DNA of 64,000 nt from NCBI RefSeq assembly GCF_027214005.1, contig NZ_JAPWGY010000010.1:31658-95657 (forward strand), read 5' to 3'. A model generated the notes under the pieces. That model was given only the letters and a program-made list of their open reading frames with translations, did not search any database and had not been told where the DNA came from. Of the stretch, positions 52,667-62,106 are shown one piece after another. The stretch's first letter is position 1, and every line of letters begins with the position of its first letter. A program made the translations under genes and the position numbers. The stretch comes from Kiloniella laminariae (GTDB taxonomy: Bacteria > Pseudomonadota > Alphaproteobacteria > Kiloniellales > Kiloniellaceae).

Positions 52667-54052
52667 TCACACTGTCCTGAGATACCAGTCAAATTCAACA
52701 GGGGAAATGAGACTGTTAAACCGTTGCCTTTCTGCCCGCCTGCACATTGTGAAAATTTCACAATACTCCTTACCCAGGTATTCCGGGAGGATCGTTGCAC
52801 TTTCAAAAGCATCAATCGCATCAGGCCAGATAATCGGCAAAGTGGTTTCCAGCTGTTCATAGGCATTGCCTTTGATTCTCGGGCCCGGATCGATCTTGTT
52901 TTCAAGGCCATAGAGAATACCAGCCAGAACAGCTGACATGACAAGGTGGGGGCTGGCATCAGCACCAGCTACCCTGTGTTCGATCCTTGTAGCAGAAGGG
53001 TGGCCCGCAGGAATACGCAAAGCAACCGTTCTGTTGTTGATCCCCCAGCAGGGGGTGTGGGGCGCATAGGAACCAAGCTGGAAACGTCTGTAGGAATTGG
53101 CGTTAGGGGCAAGCAAGGCCATTGATTCGACCATAGAGGCATTCATGCCTCCCATTGCCCATTTGATCTCGTCACTTAGACGTTCTTCGCCGTGCAGTCC
53201 CGGGCCCTGAAAAACATTCTTACCGTTTTCGTCCAGCAGACTAACATGGATATGGGTTCCATTTCCGGATTCTGCTGTGTAGGGCTTGGCCATGAAAGTT
53301 GCTTCCATATCATGGCGTTGAGCGACGTGTTTGATAAGTCTTTTCAGCAAAATCGCCTGATCGCAGGCGAGCAGGGGATCGTCAACATGATGAAGGTTGA
53401 CTTCGTATTGCCCAGGGGCGTATTCAGCAACCATTGTGTCTGCAGGGATACCCTGAGCTTTGGCTGTCGCCGCAACTTCATCAATAAAGTCATCGTAATC
53501 ATACAGCTCGTCTATGCCATAAACGGCAGGAGAGTCATGACGCAAGCCGGATATCGGTGAAATCGGGGGCTGAGGATGCCCGGCAGGTGTTCTGTTTTTG
53601 TCGATCAGGTAAAATTCCAGCTCGACGGCCGTGACCGGCTTGAGACCCATTTTTGTAAAGCGATTGATAAGATTTTGCAAAACATGGCGCGGCTCGGCAA
53701 AAAAAGGTTCGCCGTCTTCTTCATGCATTGTCAGTAGCACCTGTGCCAGCCCCTTGCGGTGCCAGGGAACAGGCTTGAGTGTCCCGGGAACAACCCGGCA
53801 TACCCGGTCAGCATCCCCATCACGCCAGATCAGGCCAACACCTTCCACATTAGCCCCGGTAGTATCGAGACAGAAAATGGACCCGGGCAGCAAAATTCCT
53901 TCTTCGTATACAGCAGCCAACTTATCGCGGGTGATACGTTTGCCGCGCAAGATACCATTACCATCTGCAATTAGCAGTTCGATCAGGCCAATCTCTGGAT
54001 GTGCCTCAAGAAAAGTAACGTGTTCAGAATTTTGATCTGTAGTCGTGTTCAT
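52667..54052 (-). CDS. puuA: Gamma-glutamylputrescine synthetase (glutamine synthetase family), copy 1
   Basis: 461 residues from the ATG at 54052; the frame's longer TTG starts are not needed. Glutamine-synthetase-family landmarks are the beta-grasp N-domain (LIELLIADGNGILRGKRI), the ATP and glutamate sites in ELEFYLIDKNR and AESGNGTHIHVSLLDENG, and NNRTVALRIP near the end. PuuA ligates glutamate to putrescine. Its partner puuB follows after 4 bp and its promoter region is shared with the divergent puuD arm. Other amine ligases of the family cannot be excluded. Confidence 0.9.
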   Translation of the reverse strand: MNTTTDQNSEHVTFLEAHPEIGLIELLIADGNGILRGKRITRDKLAAVYEEGILLPGSIFCLDTTGANVEGVGLIWRDGDADRVCRVVPGTLKPVPWHRKGLAQVLLTMHEEDGEPFFAEPRHVLQNLINRFTKMGLKPVTAVELEFYLIDKNRTPAGHPQPPISPISGLRHDSPAVYGIDELYDYDDFIDEVAATAKAQGIPADTMVAEYAPGQYEVNLHHVDDPLLACDQAILLKRLIKHVAQRHDMEATFMAKPYTAESGNGTHIHVSLLDENGKNVFQGPGLHGEERLSDEIKWAMGGMNASMVESMALLAPNANSYRRFQLGSYAPHTPCWGINNRTVALRIPAGHPSATRIEHRVAGADASPHLVMSAVLAGILYGLENKIDPGPRIKGNAYEQLETTLPIIWPDAIDAFESATILPEYLGKEYCEIFTMCRRAERQRFNSLISPVEFDWYLRTV

Positions 54053-54223
54053 TTTATTTATCGCCTTTGGGTACGAAACTCGGTAAATTATGCTCATTCC
54101 TGAGATCAACTTGTCAAGAGATGTTAAAAAAAAAGAACTCCAATCGCTGAGCAACTCGTAAATACCGATATCCGTTCTGTATTTTTTACACTCACCTAAT
54201 CACATGATAACTAATAAGAATGT

Positions 54224-54253
54224 TTGTTTTTTATAAAAAATTTGTATTATAAT
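54224..54253 (+). promoter_or_regulatory. Candidate promoter of the puuD-puuA2-spuC-pot arm
   Basis: TTGTTT (54224-54229) and a consensus TATAAT (54248-54253) are 18 bp apart in an AT-rich block of the 285-bp divergent puuA/puuD region. The start codon lies about 85 bp downstream. No unambiguous PuuR operator was found by eye in this region. Confidence 0.5.
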
Positions 54254-54337
54254 TTCTTTTTTTAGTTCTCTTTCGTAAAAATCAGCTCTATCATTTGTTC
54301 AAAATAACGATCATTACGTTTTGGAGTCATGCGTCCC

Positions 54338-55093
54338 ATGCGTTCAAGAAAAGCTGTCATTGGCATATCAACCTGCCGAACGTCCCGAAACGGAAACGAA
54401 TATGACAGTGTCAGCAGATACTATTCCGAAGCTGTGGCATATGTTTCCAACGCCATTCCTCTTGGTATTCCATCTTTGGGGGACAAGCTGGATAGCGACG
54501 AATTACTGGAACAGATTGATGGACTTCTCTTTACAGGAAGCCCTTCAAACGTTGATCCCGGACACTATGGCGGTGCCCCCAGCGAACAGGGAACCCTTCA
54601 TGATCCAGCCAGGGATGCAACTACTCTCCCTCTGATTCAAAAGGCGCTTGATCAGAAGATCCCGTTTCTGGCAATTTGTCGGGGCTTCCAGGAACTTAAC
54701 GTTGCCTTGGGCGGAACACTTCATCAAAAAGTCCAGGATGTGCCGGGGAAAATGGATCACAGAGCCGATTATGAGGCGCCGATTGCAGAACGCTTTGCTT
54801 TGGCTCACGAAGTTGAACTTGCTCCAGCTGGCATACTTTTTAATCTCATCGGAAAAAGCAAGGTTCAGGTAAACTCTGTGCATGCACAGGGTGTGGACCG
54901 CCTTGGGGAGGGGTTGCTTGCAGAAGCTTATGCCCCAGACGGGTTGGTCGAAGCCGTCAGTGTTTCCGGGGCTTCTGCATTTGCACTGGCAGTGCAGTGG
55001 CACCCGGAATGGAATGTCAGTGATAATGAACTCTCCAATGCAATATTCTCGGCTTTTGGAGAGGCTTGCCGCGAACGGGCAAACCGTCGGTAA
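54338..55093 (+). CDS. puuD: Gamma-glutamyl-gamma-aminobutyrate hydrolase
   Basis: 251 residues from the ATG at 54338. The ATG at 54329 is only 2 bp from the GGAG ribosome site, so the later one is preferred. A class I glutamine-amidotransferase-like fold is shown by the nucleophile Cys in FLAICRGFQELNVALGG (about residue 111) and the His/Glu of QWHPEW near 225. PuuD splits gamma-glutamyl-GABA into glutamate and GABA. It opens the plus-strand arm and is 33 bp from the second glutamine-synthetase-like gene. Confidence 0.92.
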   Translation: MRSRKAVIGISTCRTSRNGNEYDSVSRYYSEAVAYVSNAIPLGIPSLGDKLDSDELLEQIDGLLFTGSPSNVDPGHYGGAPSEQGTLHDPARDATTLPLIQKALDQKIPFLAICRGFQELNVALGGTLHQKVQDVPGKMDHRADYEAPIAERFALAHEVELAPAGILFNLIGKSKVQVNSVHAQGVDRLGEGLLAEAYAPDGLVEAVSVSGASAFALAVQWHPEWNVSDNELSNAIFSAFGEACRERANRR

Positions 55094-55126
55094 GTTTGTC
55101 GACAATCAAAACACAACAGGTGAATT

Positions 55127-56473
55127 ATGACGTTTGAGGAATTGGAAAAGTGGTGCAAGGATCGCCGGATTACCGAGGTGGAGTGCATGATCCCGGATAT
55201 TTCCGGCGTGCCCCGTGGCAAGATCCTGCCAACCGAAAAATTCCTGCGCGGAATTGGTAGTCAAGGACACCGTCTGCCAGAAAGTATCTTTACCCAGACT
55301 GTCACAGGGGAATTTCCTGAGGAAGATACCTGGGTCGATATTGTGGACCGGGATGTAATACTTGAGCCCGACCTTTCAACCATCCGTCCCGTGCCCTGGT
55401 ATAAAGAGCCCACTGCCCAGGTTATTTGTGATTGTGTTTATCCAGACGGTCGCCCTGTGGACATCTATGCCAGACAGATCCTGCGCACGGTTCTTAAGCT
55501 GTATGAAGCGCGGGGATGGCAACCGATCATTGCTCCAGAACTTGAATTCTATCTGGTGCAGAAAAATATCGACCCGGATCTTCCACTGGTTCCCCCGATC
55601 GGCAAGAATGGTCGACCGGAAACTGCGCGTCAGTGTTATGGCATTGATGCTGTAAACGAGTTCGATCCGGTGTTTGAGGATGTCTATGACTATTGTGATG
55701 CACAGGGCCTTGACATTGATACGCTAAACCACGAAGCCGGAGCAGCGCAGATCGAGATCAATTTCCTTCATGGCGACCCGCTGTCACTGGCCGATCAGGT
55801 CTTCCTGTTCAAAAGAACCGTGCGCCAGACAGCTCTGGCCCATGATATCTACGCTACGTTTATGGCCAAACCTATGGCAAACGAGCCAGGCAGCTCCATG
55901 CATGTTCATCATTCGGTACTCGATATCAAAACAGGCAAGAATATTTTCACGGATGAGCAGGGCAATGCATCGCCGTTGTTTGGAAATTTCATTGCCGGGT
56001 TGCAACAATATGCTGGTGCGGCAGTCTTGTTCTTTGCTCCGAATATCAATTCCTATCGTCGTTTTTCCTATGAAGAAGCACCAATCAATATCCACTGGGG
56101 AGTGGATAACCGCAGCTGTGGGCTTCGGGTACCCAATTCAAGCCCGGAAAGCCGACGGGTAGAGAACAGGCTCTGCGGTTCTGATGTTAACCCCTATCTG
56201 GCCATAGCGGGTAGCTTGCTCTGTGGCTATCTGGGAATTGAAAAGAAACTAAAGGCACAACCTGAAATGACAGGTAGTGCTTATGGTCTGCCCCGTGGTG
56301 TGCCCATGTATCTGTCGGATGCAGCTGCAACACTTACCGCCTGTCAGCCTATTCGGGATGTCCTGGGAGACCGCTTTGTCGAGGCTCTCTGTGCGACCAA
56401 GCTGGTCGAATACCAGAATTACCATACAGTTATCAGTTCGTGGGAACGCGAACATCTGTTGCTTAATGTTTAA
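55127..56473 (+). CDS. Glutamine synthetase family protein, second PuuA-like ligase
   Basis: 448 residues. N-domain ECMIPDISGVPRGKILPTE, catalytic APELEFYLVQKN and the MHVHHSVLDIKTGKN segment. It differs from the 461-residue puuA across the window centre in having MHVHHS where the other has THIHVS. Both are of the gamma-glutamylpolyamine synthetase class, which in Pseudomonas exists as several paralogues acting on different amines. This one probably serves another polyamine, such as spermidine or diaminopropane. Co-directional with spuC, 42 bp downstream. Confidence 0.88.
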   Translation: MTFEELEKWCKDRRITEVECMIPDISGVPRGKILPTEKFLRGIGSQGHRLPESIFTQTVTGEFPEEDTWVDIVDRDVILEPDLSTIRPVPWYKEPTAQVICDCVYPDGRPVDIYARQILRTVLKLYEARGWQPIIAPELEFYLVQKNIDPDLPLVPPIGKNGRPETARQCYGIDAVNEFDPVFEDVYDYCDAQGLDIDTLNHEAGAAQIEINFLHGDPLSLADQVFLFKRTVRQTALAHDIYATFMAKPMANEPGSSMHVHHSVLDIKTGKNIFTDEQGNASPLFGNFIAGLQQYAGAAVLFFAPNINSYRRFSYEEAPINIHWGVDNRSCGLRVPNSSPESRRVENRLCGSDVNPYLAIAGSLLCGYLGIEKKLKAQPEMTGSAYGLPRGVPMYLSDAAATLTACQPIRDVLGDRFVEALCATKLVEYQNYHTVISSWEREHLLLNV

Positions 56474-56515
56474 AGACCAGATGTTCCCTGGACAGGGAAA
56501 TCTGAGGAGGGTGTT

Positions 56516-57889
56516 ATGAATCATATGAATAAAAGTACCGAATATTGGCAGGGACTGGACCGGGCACATCATCTCCACCCCTTTACAGATGCCAAATCCC
56601 TTAATGAAAAAGGGGTGCGTGTCATGACCAAGGCCGATGGCGTTTACCTCTGGGATTCTGAGGGTAACCGGGTTCTTGACGGGATGGCAGGTCTCTGGTG
56701 TGTCAATCTTGGGTATGGACGCAAGGAACTTGTTGATGCCGCTCAACGGCAAATGCTGGAACTGCCTTTCTATAATACATTTTTCCAGACATCTAATATT
56801 CCAGCAACCGAGCTTGCCGGTCTTCTGGCAGAGGTCGCTCCCGCAGGCATGAAACACGCCTTCTTTGCCAATTCCGGTTCAGAAGCTGTCGACACCGCCA
56901 TCAGAATGGTACGCCGCTACTGGCAGGCAGAAGGCTTGCCCGAACGGAATGTCATTATCAGCCGAAACAATGCTTACCACGGAAGTTCTGTGGCCGGAGC
57001 CTGTCTCGGCGGCATGGGGGCGATGCACGAACAAAGTGGGCTGATGATGCCAGGGTTTGAGCATATCATGCAGCCCTATTGGTATCAGGACGGTGGCGAC
57101 CTGAGCCCGGAAGAGTTTGGTCTTGTTGCCGCAAGGGCTCTGGAAGAACGTATTCTGGCCGTCGGACCAGAAAAGGTAGCAGCCTTTATTGGTGAACCCA
57201 TTCAGGGTGCTGGCGGCGTTATCGTCCCACCGGACAGCTATTGGCCTGAAATCCAGCGCATCTGTAATCAGTACGGTATTCTGCTGATCGCCGATGAAGT
57301 TATTTGTGGCTTTGGTCGCACAGGCAACTGGTTCGGCTCCCAGACGTTTGGCTTCACACCGGATCTGATGACCATGGCCAAGGGGATGTCGTCAGGTTAC
57401 ATGCCGATATCAGCAGTGATGGTTGGCGAGAGAGTCGCCAATACCCTGATCGAAAAGAGTGGTGAATTTTATCACGGCTATACTTATTCAGGTCATCCCG
57501 TTGCCGCAGCAGTTGCCATTGAAAATATCCGCATTCTCAAAGAAGAGCGGATCATCGAACGTGTTGCTGAAGACACCGGGCCCTATTTCCAGGAAAAGCT
57601 TCAAATTTTTGCGGAACATCCGCTGGTTGGGGAAGTCGTGGGCAGGGGCCTCGTTGCTGGAATGGTTCTGGTAAAAGATAAAAAGACACGTGAACTCTAT
57701 GAAAATGGTTCAGATGTTGGCACCATGTGCCGGAACCACTGTTTCAGCAATGGATTGATTATGCGGGCTTGTGGAGACCGGATGGTACTCTCTCCCCCTC
57801 TGATCATTTCCAGAGCAGAAATAGACGAGATGTTGGACAAGGCAAAGTATTGTCTTGATTTGGCAGCCAAAGATCTTGGAAAATTGTAA
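56516..57889 (+). CDS. spuC: Polyamine:pyruvate aminotransferase (SpuC-like class III)
   Basis: 457 residues with GAGGAGGG just before the ATG. A class III omega-aminotransferase: NSGSEAVDTAIRMVRRYW, NAYHGSSVAGACLGGMG, the PLP-ring Asp in LIADEVICGFGRTG and the PLP Lys in MTMAKGMSSGYMPI near residue 290. SpuC transfers the amino group of putrescine to pyruvate, giving 4-aminobutanal. It offers a route parallel to gamma-glutamylation. Downstream lies a hairpin before potF. Other omega-amino donors are possible. Confidence 0.88.
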   Translation: MNHMNKSTEYWQGLDRAHHLHPFTDAKSLNEKGVRVMTKADGVYLWDSEGNRVLDGMAGLWCVNLGYGRKELVDAAQRQMLELPFYNTFFQTSNIPATELAGLLAEVAPAGMKHAFFANSGSEAVDTAIRMVRRYWQAEGLPERNVIISRNNAYHGSSVAGACLGGMGAMHEQSGLMMPGFEHIMQPYWYQDGGDLSPEEFGLVAARALEERILAVGPEKVAAFIGEPIQGAGGVIVPPDSYWPEIQRICNQYGILLIADEVICGFGRTGNWFGSQTFGFTPDLMTMAKGMSSGYMPISAVMVGERVANTLIEKSGEFYHGYTYSGHPVAAAVAIENIRILKEERIIERVAEDTGPYFQEKLQIFAEHPLVGEVVGRGLVAGMVLVKDKKTRELYENGSDVGTMCRNHCFSNGLIMRACGDRMVLSPPLIISRAEIDEMLDKAKYCLDLAAKDLGKL

Positions 57890-57895
57890 TTGAAA

Positions 57896-57958
57896 ACGGT
57901 TGTTCCAGAATCGAGATAATCCGTTAAGGATATGAGCTGGGACAACCCGTCACTTTTT
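57896..57958 (+). terminator. Terminator-like hairpin between spuC and potF
   Basis: ACGGTTGTTCC (57896-57906) pairs with GGGACAACCCGT (57939-57950) with one bulge and one wobble, followed by TTTTT (57954-57958). The loop contains a second small stem, ATCC/GGAT. It sits 35 bp before the potF start, so it could terminate or attenuate read-through into the transporter genes. Confidence 0.6.
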
Positions 57959-57992
57959 CTGAGCAATTTAGAAAACAACAGGAGGCTATATC

Positions 57993-59090
57993 GTGAAAAC
58001 CCTAGGGAATGGTTTGTTCACCAGTATGATTGCATTGGGACTGACGCTCGGCGCTCAGGCTCAGGCCGAAGAAGTTGTCAAAGTTTACAATTGGTCTGAT
58101 TACATTGACGAAGAAATCTTGACCGAATTTGAAGCTGAAACCGGCATCAAGGTTATCTATGATGTGTTTGATTCGAACGATGTACTGGAAACCAAGCTGC
58201 TCGCTGGCAGCTCCGGTTATGACATCGTTGTACCATCCGGGACATTTCTTGGACGTCAGGTCCAGGCAGGAGTATTCCAGAAACTGGATAAATCCAAGCT
58301 GAGTAACATTGGCAATGTCTGGGATGTGGTTGCTGAAAGGGTTGTAAAATATGATCCTGAAAACGCCTATTCAATCAACTATATGTGGGGTACCACAGGA
58401 ATTGGTTACAACGTTGATATGATCAAGGAACGTCTTGGTCTTGAGCGTATTGATAGCTGGGATGTGGTTTATCAGCCAGAGAACATTGCCAAGCTTGCTG
58501 ATTGCGGTGTCTTTATGCTTGACGCGTCAGATGAGATGATTCCGGCTGCACTGAACTACCTCGGAAAAGATCCGGATAGCCGGGATAAAGCCGACTTTGA
58601 AGCTGCTGAAGCGCTTCTTATGACAATTCGTCCGTACGTCCGTAAATTCCACTCATCTGAATACATTTCTGCCCTTGCCAACGGTGACATCTGTCTTGCT
58701 GTAGGCTGGTCTGGAGACATTCTGCAAGCCCGTGATCGCGCTGCTGAGGCGGATAATGGTGTTGTTGTCGACTATGCTATCCCTAAACAAGGGGCTTTGA
58801 TGTGGTTTGACCAGATGGCCATTCCTGCAGATGCGGAAAATGCCGATAACGCTCACAAGTTTCTCGATTACATTCTGCGTGATGACGTAATGGCGAAAGC
58901 TTCTAATTATGTCTACTATGCAAACGGTAATCTGCCATCACAGAAACTCCTGAATGAAGATGTGATTGGCGATCCTGCAATCTATCCTGACTCCGATACG
59001 ATGCAGAAACTCTATACCCTGACTCCTTACGACCCGAAATCTCAGAAGCTGGTTACGCGTTCCTGGACACGTGTAAAGAGCGGAAGTTGA
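57993..59090 (+). CDS. potF: Polyamine (putrescine) ABC transporter substrate-binding protein
   Basis: 365 residues from a GTG with AGGAGG about 7 bp upstream. A signal peptide ends after AQAQA. The mature start EEVVKVYNWSDYIDEEILTE is diagnostic of PotF/PotD. Aromatic and acidic residues of the amine pocket (NWSDY, SSGYDIVVPSG, VGWSGDILQARDRA) are retained. It binds putrescine or related diamines in the periplasm. Hairpins on both sides of the gene suggest separate expression from potGHI, usual for binding proteins needed in excess. Confidence 0.94.
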   Translation: MKTLGNGLFTSMIALGLTLGAQAQAEEVVKVYNWSDYIDEEILTEFEAETGIKVIYDVFDSNDVLETKLLAGSSGYDIVVPSGTFLGRQVQAGVFQKLDKSKLSNIGNVWDVVAERVVKYDPENAYSINYMWGTTGIGYNVDMIKERLGLERIDSWDVVYQPENIAKLADCGVFMLDASDEMIPAALNYLGKDPDSRDKADFEAAEALLMTIRPYVRKFHSSEYISALANGDICLAVGWSGDILQARDRAAEADNGVVVDYAIPKQGALMWFDQMAIPADAENADNAHKFLDYILRDDVMAKASNYVYYANGNLPSQKLLNEDVIGDPAIYPDSDTMQKLYTLTPYDPKSQKLVTRSWTRVKSGS

Positions 59091-59102
59091 TTTAAAAAAA
59101 GC

Positions 59103-59133
59103 GCCGCCTCATGAAAATGGGGCGGCATTTTTT
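59103..59133 (+). terminator. Intercistronic terminator between potF and potG
   Basis: GCCGCC (59103-59108) pairs with GGCGGC (59121-59126), extended by CAT/ATG, and a T-run follows to 59133. Only partial read-through into potG is expected, keeping the binding protein in excess over the membrane complex. Confidence 0.85.
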
Positions 59134-59159
59134 ATGCAGAGTTTCGGATTGAGGGCATC

Positions 59160-60308
59160 ATGAATATTTCACCAAACAAAAAACCATCCGCTCGTTTTGC
59201 GCCTTGGGACGATCCCGCGCAAAAACCGCTGGTGCGTTTTGGAAATGTTACAAAGCGTTTCGGGTCATTTACGGCAATCGACAATATCAGTCTGGACATT
59301 TACGAGCGTGAATTTTTTGCGCTGTTAGGGCCATCCGGATGTGGCAAGACAACAATGATGCGTATGTTGGCCGGCTTTGAAAAACCAAGTGAGGGAACGA
59401 TCTCGTTAGGGGGAGAGGATATCGCTGATATTCCACCTTACAAACGTCCTGTAAACATGATGTTCCAGTCCTATGCCCTCTTTCCTCATATGACAGTCGA
59501 GGCAAATATTGCCTTTGGACTAAAGCAGGATAAATGGCCCAAACAGCAAATCAGTGAACGTGTTGAGGAAATGCTTTCCCTGGTCCAGTTGACAAAGTTT
59601 GCCAAACGCAAACCGCATCAGCTTTCCGGTGGACAACGTCAGCGTGTTGCCCTTGCCCGGTCTCTGGCAAAAAAACCAAAGCTCCTTCTGCTTGATGAAC
59701 CGCTTGGTGCACTTGACAAAAAATTACGTGAAAAAACCCAGTTCGAACTGATGGATATTCAGGAAAAGCTTGGCATGACCTTTGTCATCGTTACCCATGA
59801 CCAGGAAGAAGCAATGACGGTAGCCAGCCGGATTGCAGTTATGGACGATGGGAAATTGATCCAGGTGGCCACACCGGAAGTCATTTATGAATATCCCAAC
59901 TGTCGCTATGTTGCCGACTTTATCGGTGATGTAAATCTTGTCGAAGGGCGAATCAGCACGACGGCAGAAGAGATGGTAAAGCTCTCCTGGGCCGAAGGGC
60001 AGGGGGACATTGATATCTCCTACAAAAACGGCTGTTCTGCAGGCGAAAATGCCTGTTTGGCCATCCGCCCTGAAAAAGTTCATGTCACGCGGGAAGAGCC
60101 ACAGGATGTCGACAACAAGATCAGGGGTGTAATTCACGACATTGCCTATATCGGCAATCTCTCGACCTATTACGTAAAACTTGGCAACGGGCAGATTTTC
60201 AGGGCCCAGGAATCCAACCGTCGTCGTCTCGCCAACCGCGAGTTTACCTGGGATGACCAGGTCTGGTTGTCCTGGCGTAATACTGCAGGCGTACTTTTAC
60301 AGAAATAG
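59160..60308 (+). CDS. potG: Polyamine ABC transporter ATP-binding protein
   Basis: 382 residues. Walker A GPSGCGKTT near residue 58, signature [14 protein letters not shown] near 155, Walker B LLLLDEPLGALD near 175 and switch His in VTHDQEEAMT. A C-terminal TOBE domain (about 290-375) is present. It powers PotFGHI import. GAGGG precedes the ATG. potH follows after 9 bp. Confidence 0.95.
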   Translation: MNISPNKKPSARFAPWDDPAQKPLVRFGNVTKRFGSFTAIDNISLDIYEREFFALLGPSGCGKTTMMRMLAGFEKPSEGTISLGGEDIADIPPYKRPVNMMFQSYALFPHMTVEANIAFGLKQDKWPKQQISERVEEMLSLVQLTKFAKRKPHQLSGGQRQRVALARSLAKKPKLLLLDEPLGALDKKLREKTQFELMDIQEKLGMTFVIVTHDQEEAMTVASRIAVMDDGKLIQVATPEVIYEYPNCRYVADFIGDVNLVEGRISTTAEEMVKLSWAEGQGDIDISYKNGCSAGENACLAIRPEKVHVTREEPQDVDNKIRGVIHDIAYIGNLSTYYVKLGNGQIFRAQESNRRRLANREFTWDDQVWLSWRNTAGVLLQK

Positions 60309-60317
60309 GAGGAAGCA

Positions 60318-61220
60318 ATGGATAGAAAATCTGGACGTTTCCTTCTGATAGGCATTCCCTATCTCTGGCTTGGATTACTTTTTCTCGTCCCCTTTTTTAT
60401 TGTTCTTAAAATATCTCTCTCGGATATTGCTGTCGCAATCCCACCCTATACTCCGACCTTTGATCTCAGCGCAGGGTGGGGCGGTTTCACGAAATTTCTA
60501 TCTGAACTGGATTTTGAAAACTACATCTGGCTGATTGAAGATGACCTCTATATCAACAGCTACCTGTCTAGTCTGAAAATCGCGTTCTTTTCTACTTTGC
60601 TTGCATTGCTTGTTGGCTATCCGATTGCCTATGCAATGGCAAAAGCGCCGTCAGAATGGCGTCCGACGCTCCTGATGCTGATTATTCTTCCTTTCTGGAC
60701 CAGCTTTCTGATCAGGGTCTATGCCTGGATCGGGATCCTGAAACCGGAAGGTTTCCTCAATCAGTTCCTGATGATGCTCGGGATTATCGATGAACCTTTG
60801 CAGATTATCAATACCGATACAGCCGTATATATCGGGATTGTCTATTCCTACTTACCCTTTATGGTTTTGCCGCTTTACTCTGCCTTGGAAAAGCTTGATG
60901 GCGCTTTACTCGAAGCAGCAGAAGATCTGGGGTGCACAGCTATTCAGGCTTTCTGGAAAGTCACCTTTCCACTTTCCATGCCCGGGATAGTCGCAGGCTG
61001 TTTCCTGGTTTTCATTCCGGCAATTGGTGAATTCGTTATCCCGGATCTTCTGGGAGGATCAGACACGATCATGATTGGGAAAACGCTCTGGGCAGATTTC
61101 TTTAGCAACCGGGATTGGCCTTTGGCATCAGCAGTGGCAGTGGTCCTGTTGCTTCTTTTGATCGTGCCGATCGTTCTTTTCCAAAGACAGCAAGAACGGG
61201 CCCAGGAGGCTGAAAAATGA
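60318..61220 (+). CDS. potH: Polyamine ABC transporter permease
   Basis: 300 residues, six predicted membrane segments, and the permease EAA loop EAAEDLGCTAIQAFWKVTFP near residue 197-216. The opening LIGIPYLWLGLLFLVPFFIV is typical of PotH. An AGGAGGAAG ribosome site precedes the ATG. It overlaps potI by 4 bp (ATGA). It forms the membrane channel with PotI. Confidence 0.95.
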   Translation: MDRKSGRFLLIGIPYLWLGLLFLVPFFIVLKISLSDIAVAIPPYTPTFDLSAGWGGFTKFLSELDFENYIWLIEDDLYINSYLSSLKIAFFSTLLALLVGYPIAYAMAKAPSEWRPTLLMLIILPFWTSFLIRVYAWIGILKPEGFLNQFLMMLGIIDEPLQIINTDTAVYIGIVYSYLPFMVLPLYSALEKLDGALLEAAEDLGCTAIQAFWKVTFPLSMPGIVAGCFLVFIPAIGEFVIPDLLGGSDTIMIGKTLWADFFSNRDWPLASAVAVVLLLLLIVPIVLFQRQQERAQEAEK

Positions 61221-62032
61221 ACCGCCGTTTTACCTGGTTTAATGCAACAAGCCTTACCCTCGGCTTTGTCTTTCTTTACCTGCCGATCCTGTTGCTGGTG
61301 ATCTTCAGCTTCAACGAATCCCGGCTGGTTACTGTCTGGGCCGGTTTTTCAACCAAATGGTATGTTGAACTGTTTCAGGATGAAGCTTTTCTGGACGCAG
61401 CCCTGGTTACCTTGCGTGTAGCCCTGTTGTCGGCAACGATTGCGACAATTTTGGGAACCCTTGCCGCGGTCGTGATGATCAGAGCAGGGCGCTTCAAGGG
61501 ACGGACACTGTTTTCCGGAATGATTTATGCGCCGTTGGTAATGCCCGAGGTTATAACGGGCTTGTCCTTACTCTTGCTTTTTGTTGCGATCGGAATTGAT
61601 CGAGGGTTCTGGACAATCACAATTGCCCATATAACTTTCTCCATGTGTTACGCGGCAGTTGTTGTTTCTTCCAGAATGGTAACTTTTGACACTTCCCTGG
61701 AAGAAGCTGCTACAGATCTTGGCTGTACACCTTTCCAGTCCTTCATCAAGGTTACCTTGCCGATTATGGCCCCGGCGATTATCTCGGCCTGGCTTCTGGC
61801 CTTTACTCTTTCACTCGATGATCTGGTGATTGCTTCTTTCACTTCTGGTCCCGGTGCCACAACCCTTCCAATGAAAATATACAGTCAGGTACGCCTGGGA
61901 GTGACGCCGCAAATCAACGCCCTTTCAACTATTCTTATTTCTATTGTAACGCTTGGGGTTCTCACAGCTTCTTTCTTGACCCGTCGCGCAGAAAGCAAAA
62001 GAAAAGCAGATGAGCTTCTGGCTGGTTCATGA
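61217..62032 (+). CDS. potI: Polyamine ABC transporter permease
   Basis: 271 residues with six predicted membrane segments. The N-terminus (FLYLPILLLVIFSFNESRL) and EAA loop EAATDLGCTPFQSFIK near residue 168-183 are typical of PotI/PotC. The start overlaps the potH stop by 4 bp, coupling translation. It is the last gene of the polyamine arm, with a terminator 28 bp after the stop. Confidence 0.95.
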   Translation: MNRRFTWFNATSLTLGFVFLYLPILLLVIFSFNESRLVTVWAGFSTKWYVELFQDEAFLDAALVTLRVALLSATIATILGTLAAVVMIRAGRFKGRTLFSGMIYAPLVMPEVITGLSLLLLFVAIGIDRGFWTITIAHITFSMCYAAVVVSSRMVTFDTSLEEAATDLGCTPFQSFIKVTLPIMAPAIISAWLLAFTLSLDDLVIASFTSGPGATTLPMKIYSQVRLGVTPQINALSTILISIVTLGVLTASFLTRRAESKRKADELLAGS

Positions 62033-62059
62033 TATAGGCCAATAAGCTTTTAATTCACA

Positions 62060-62106
62060 TCCCTGCGACCTTTAGATGAATATCTAAGATCGCAGGGATT
62101 TTTTAT
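62060..62106 (+). terminator. Rho-independent terminator after potI
   Basis: TCCCTGCGA (62060-62068) pairs with TCGCAGGGA (62090-62098). AGAT and ATCT extend the stem inside, and a run of six T follows. It ends the pot operon. Confidence 0.93.
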
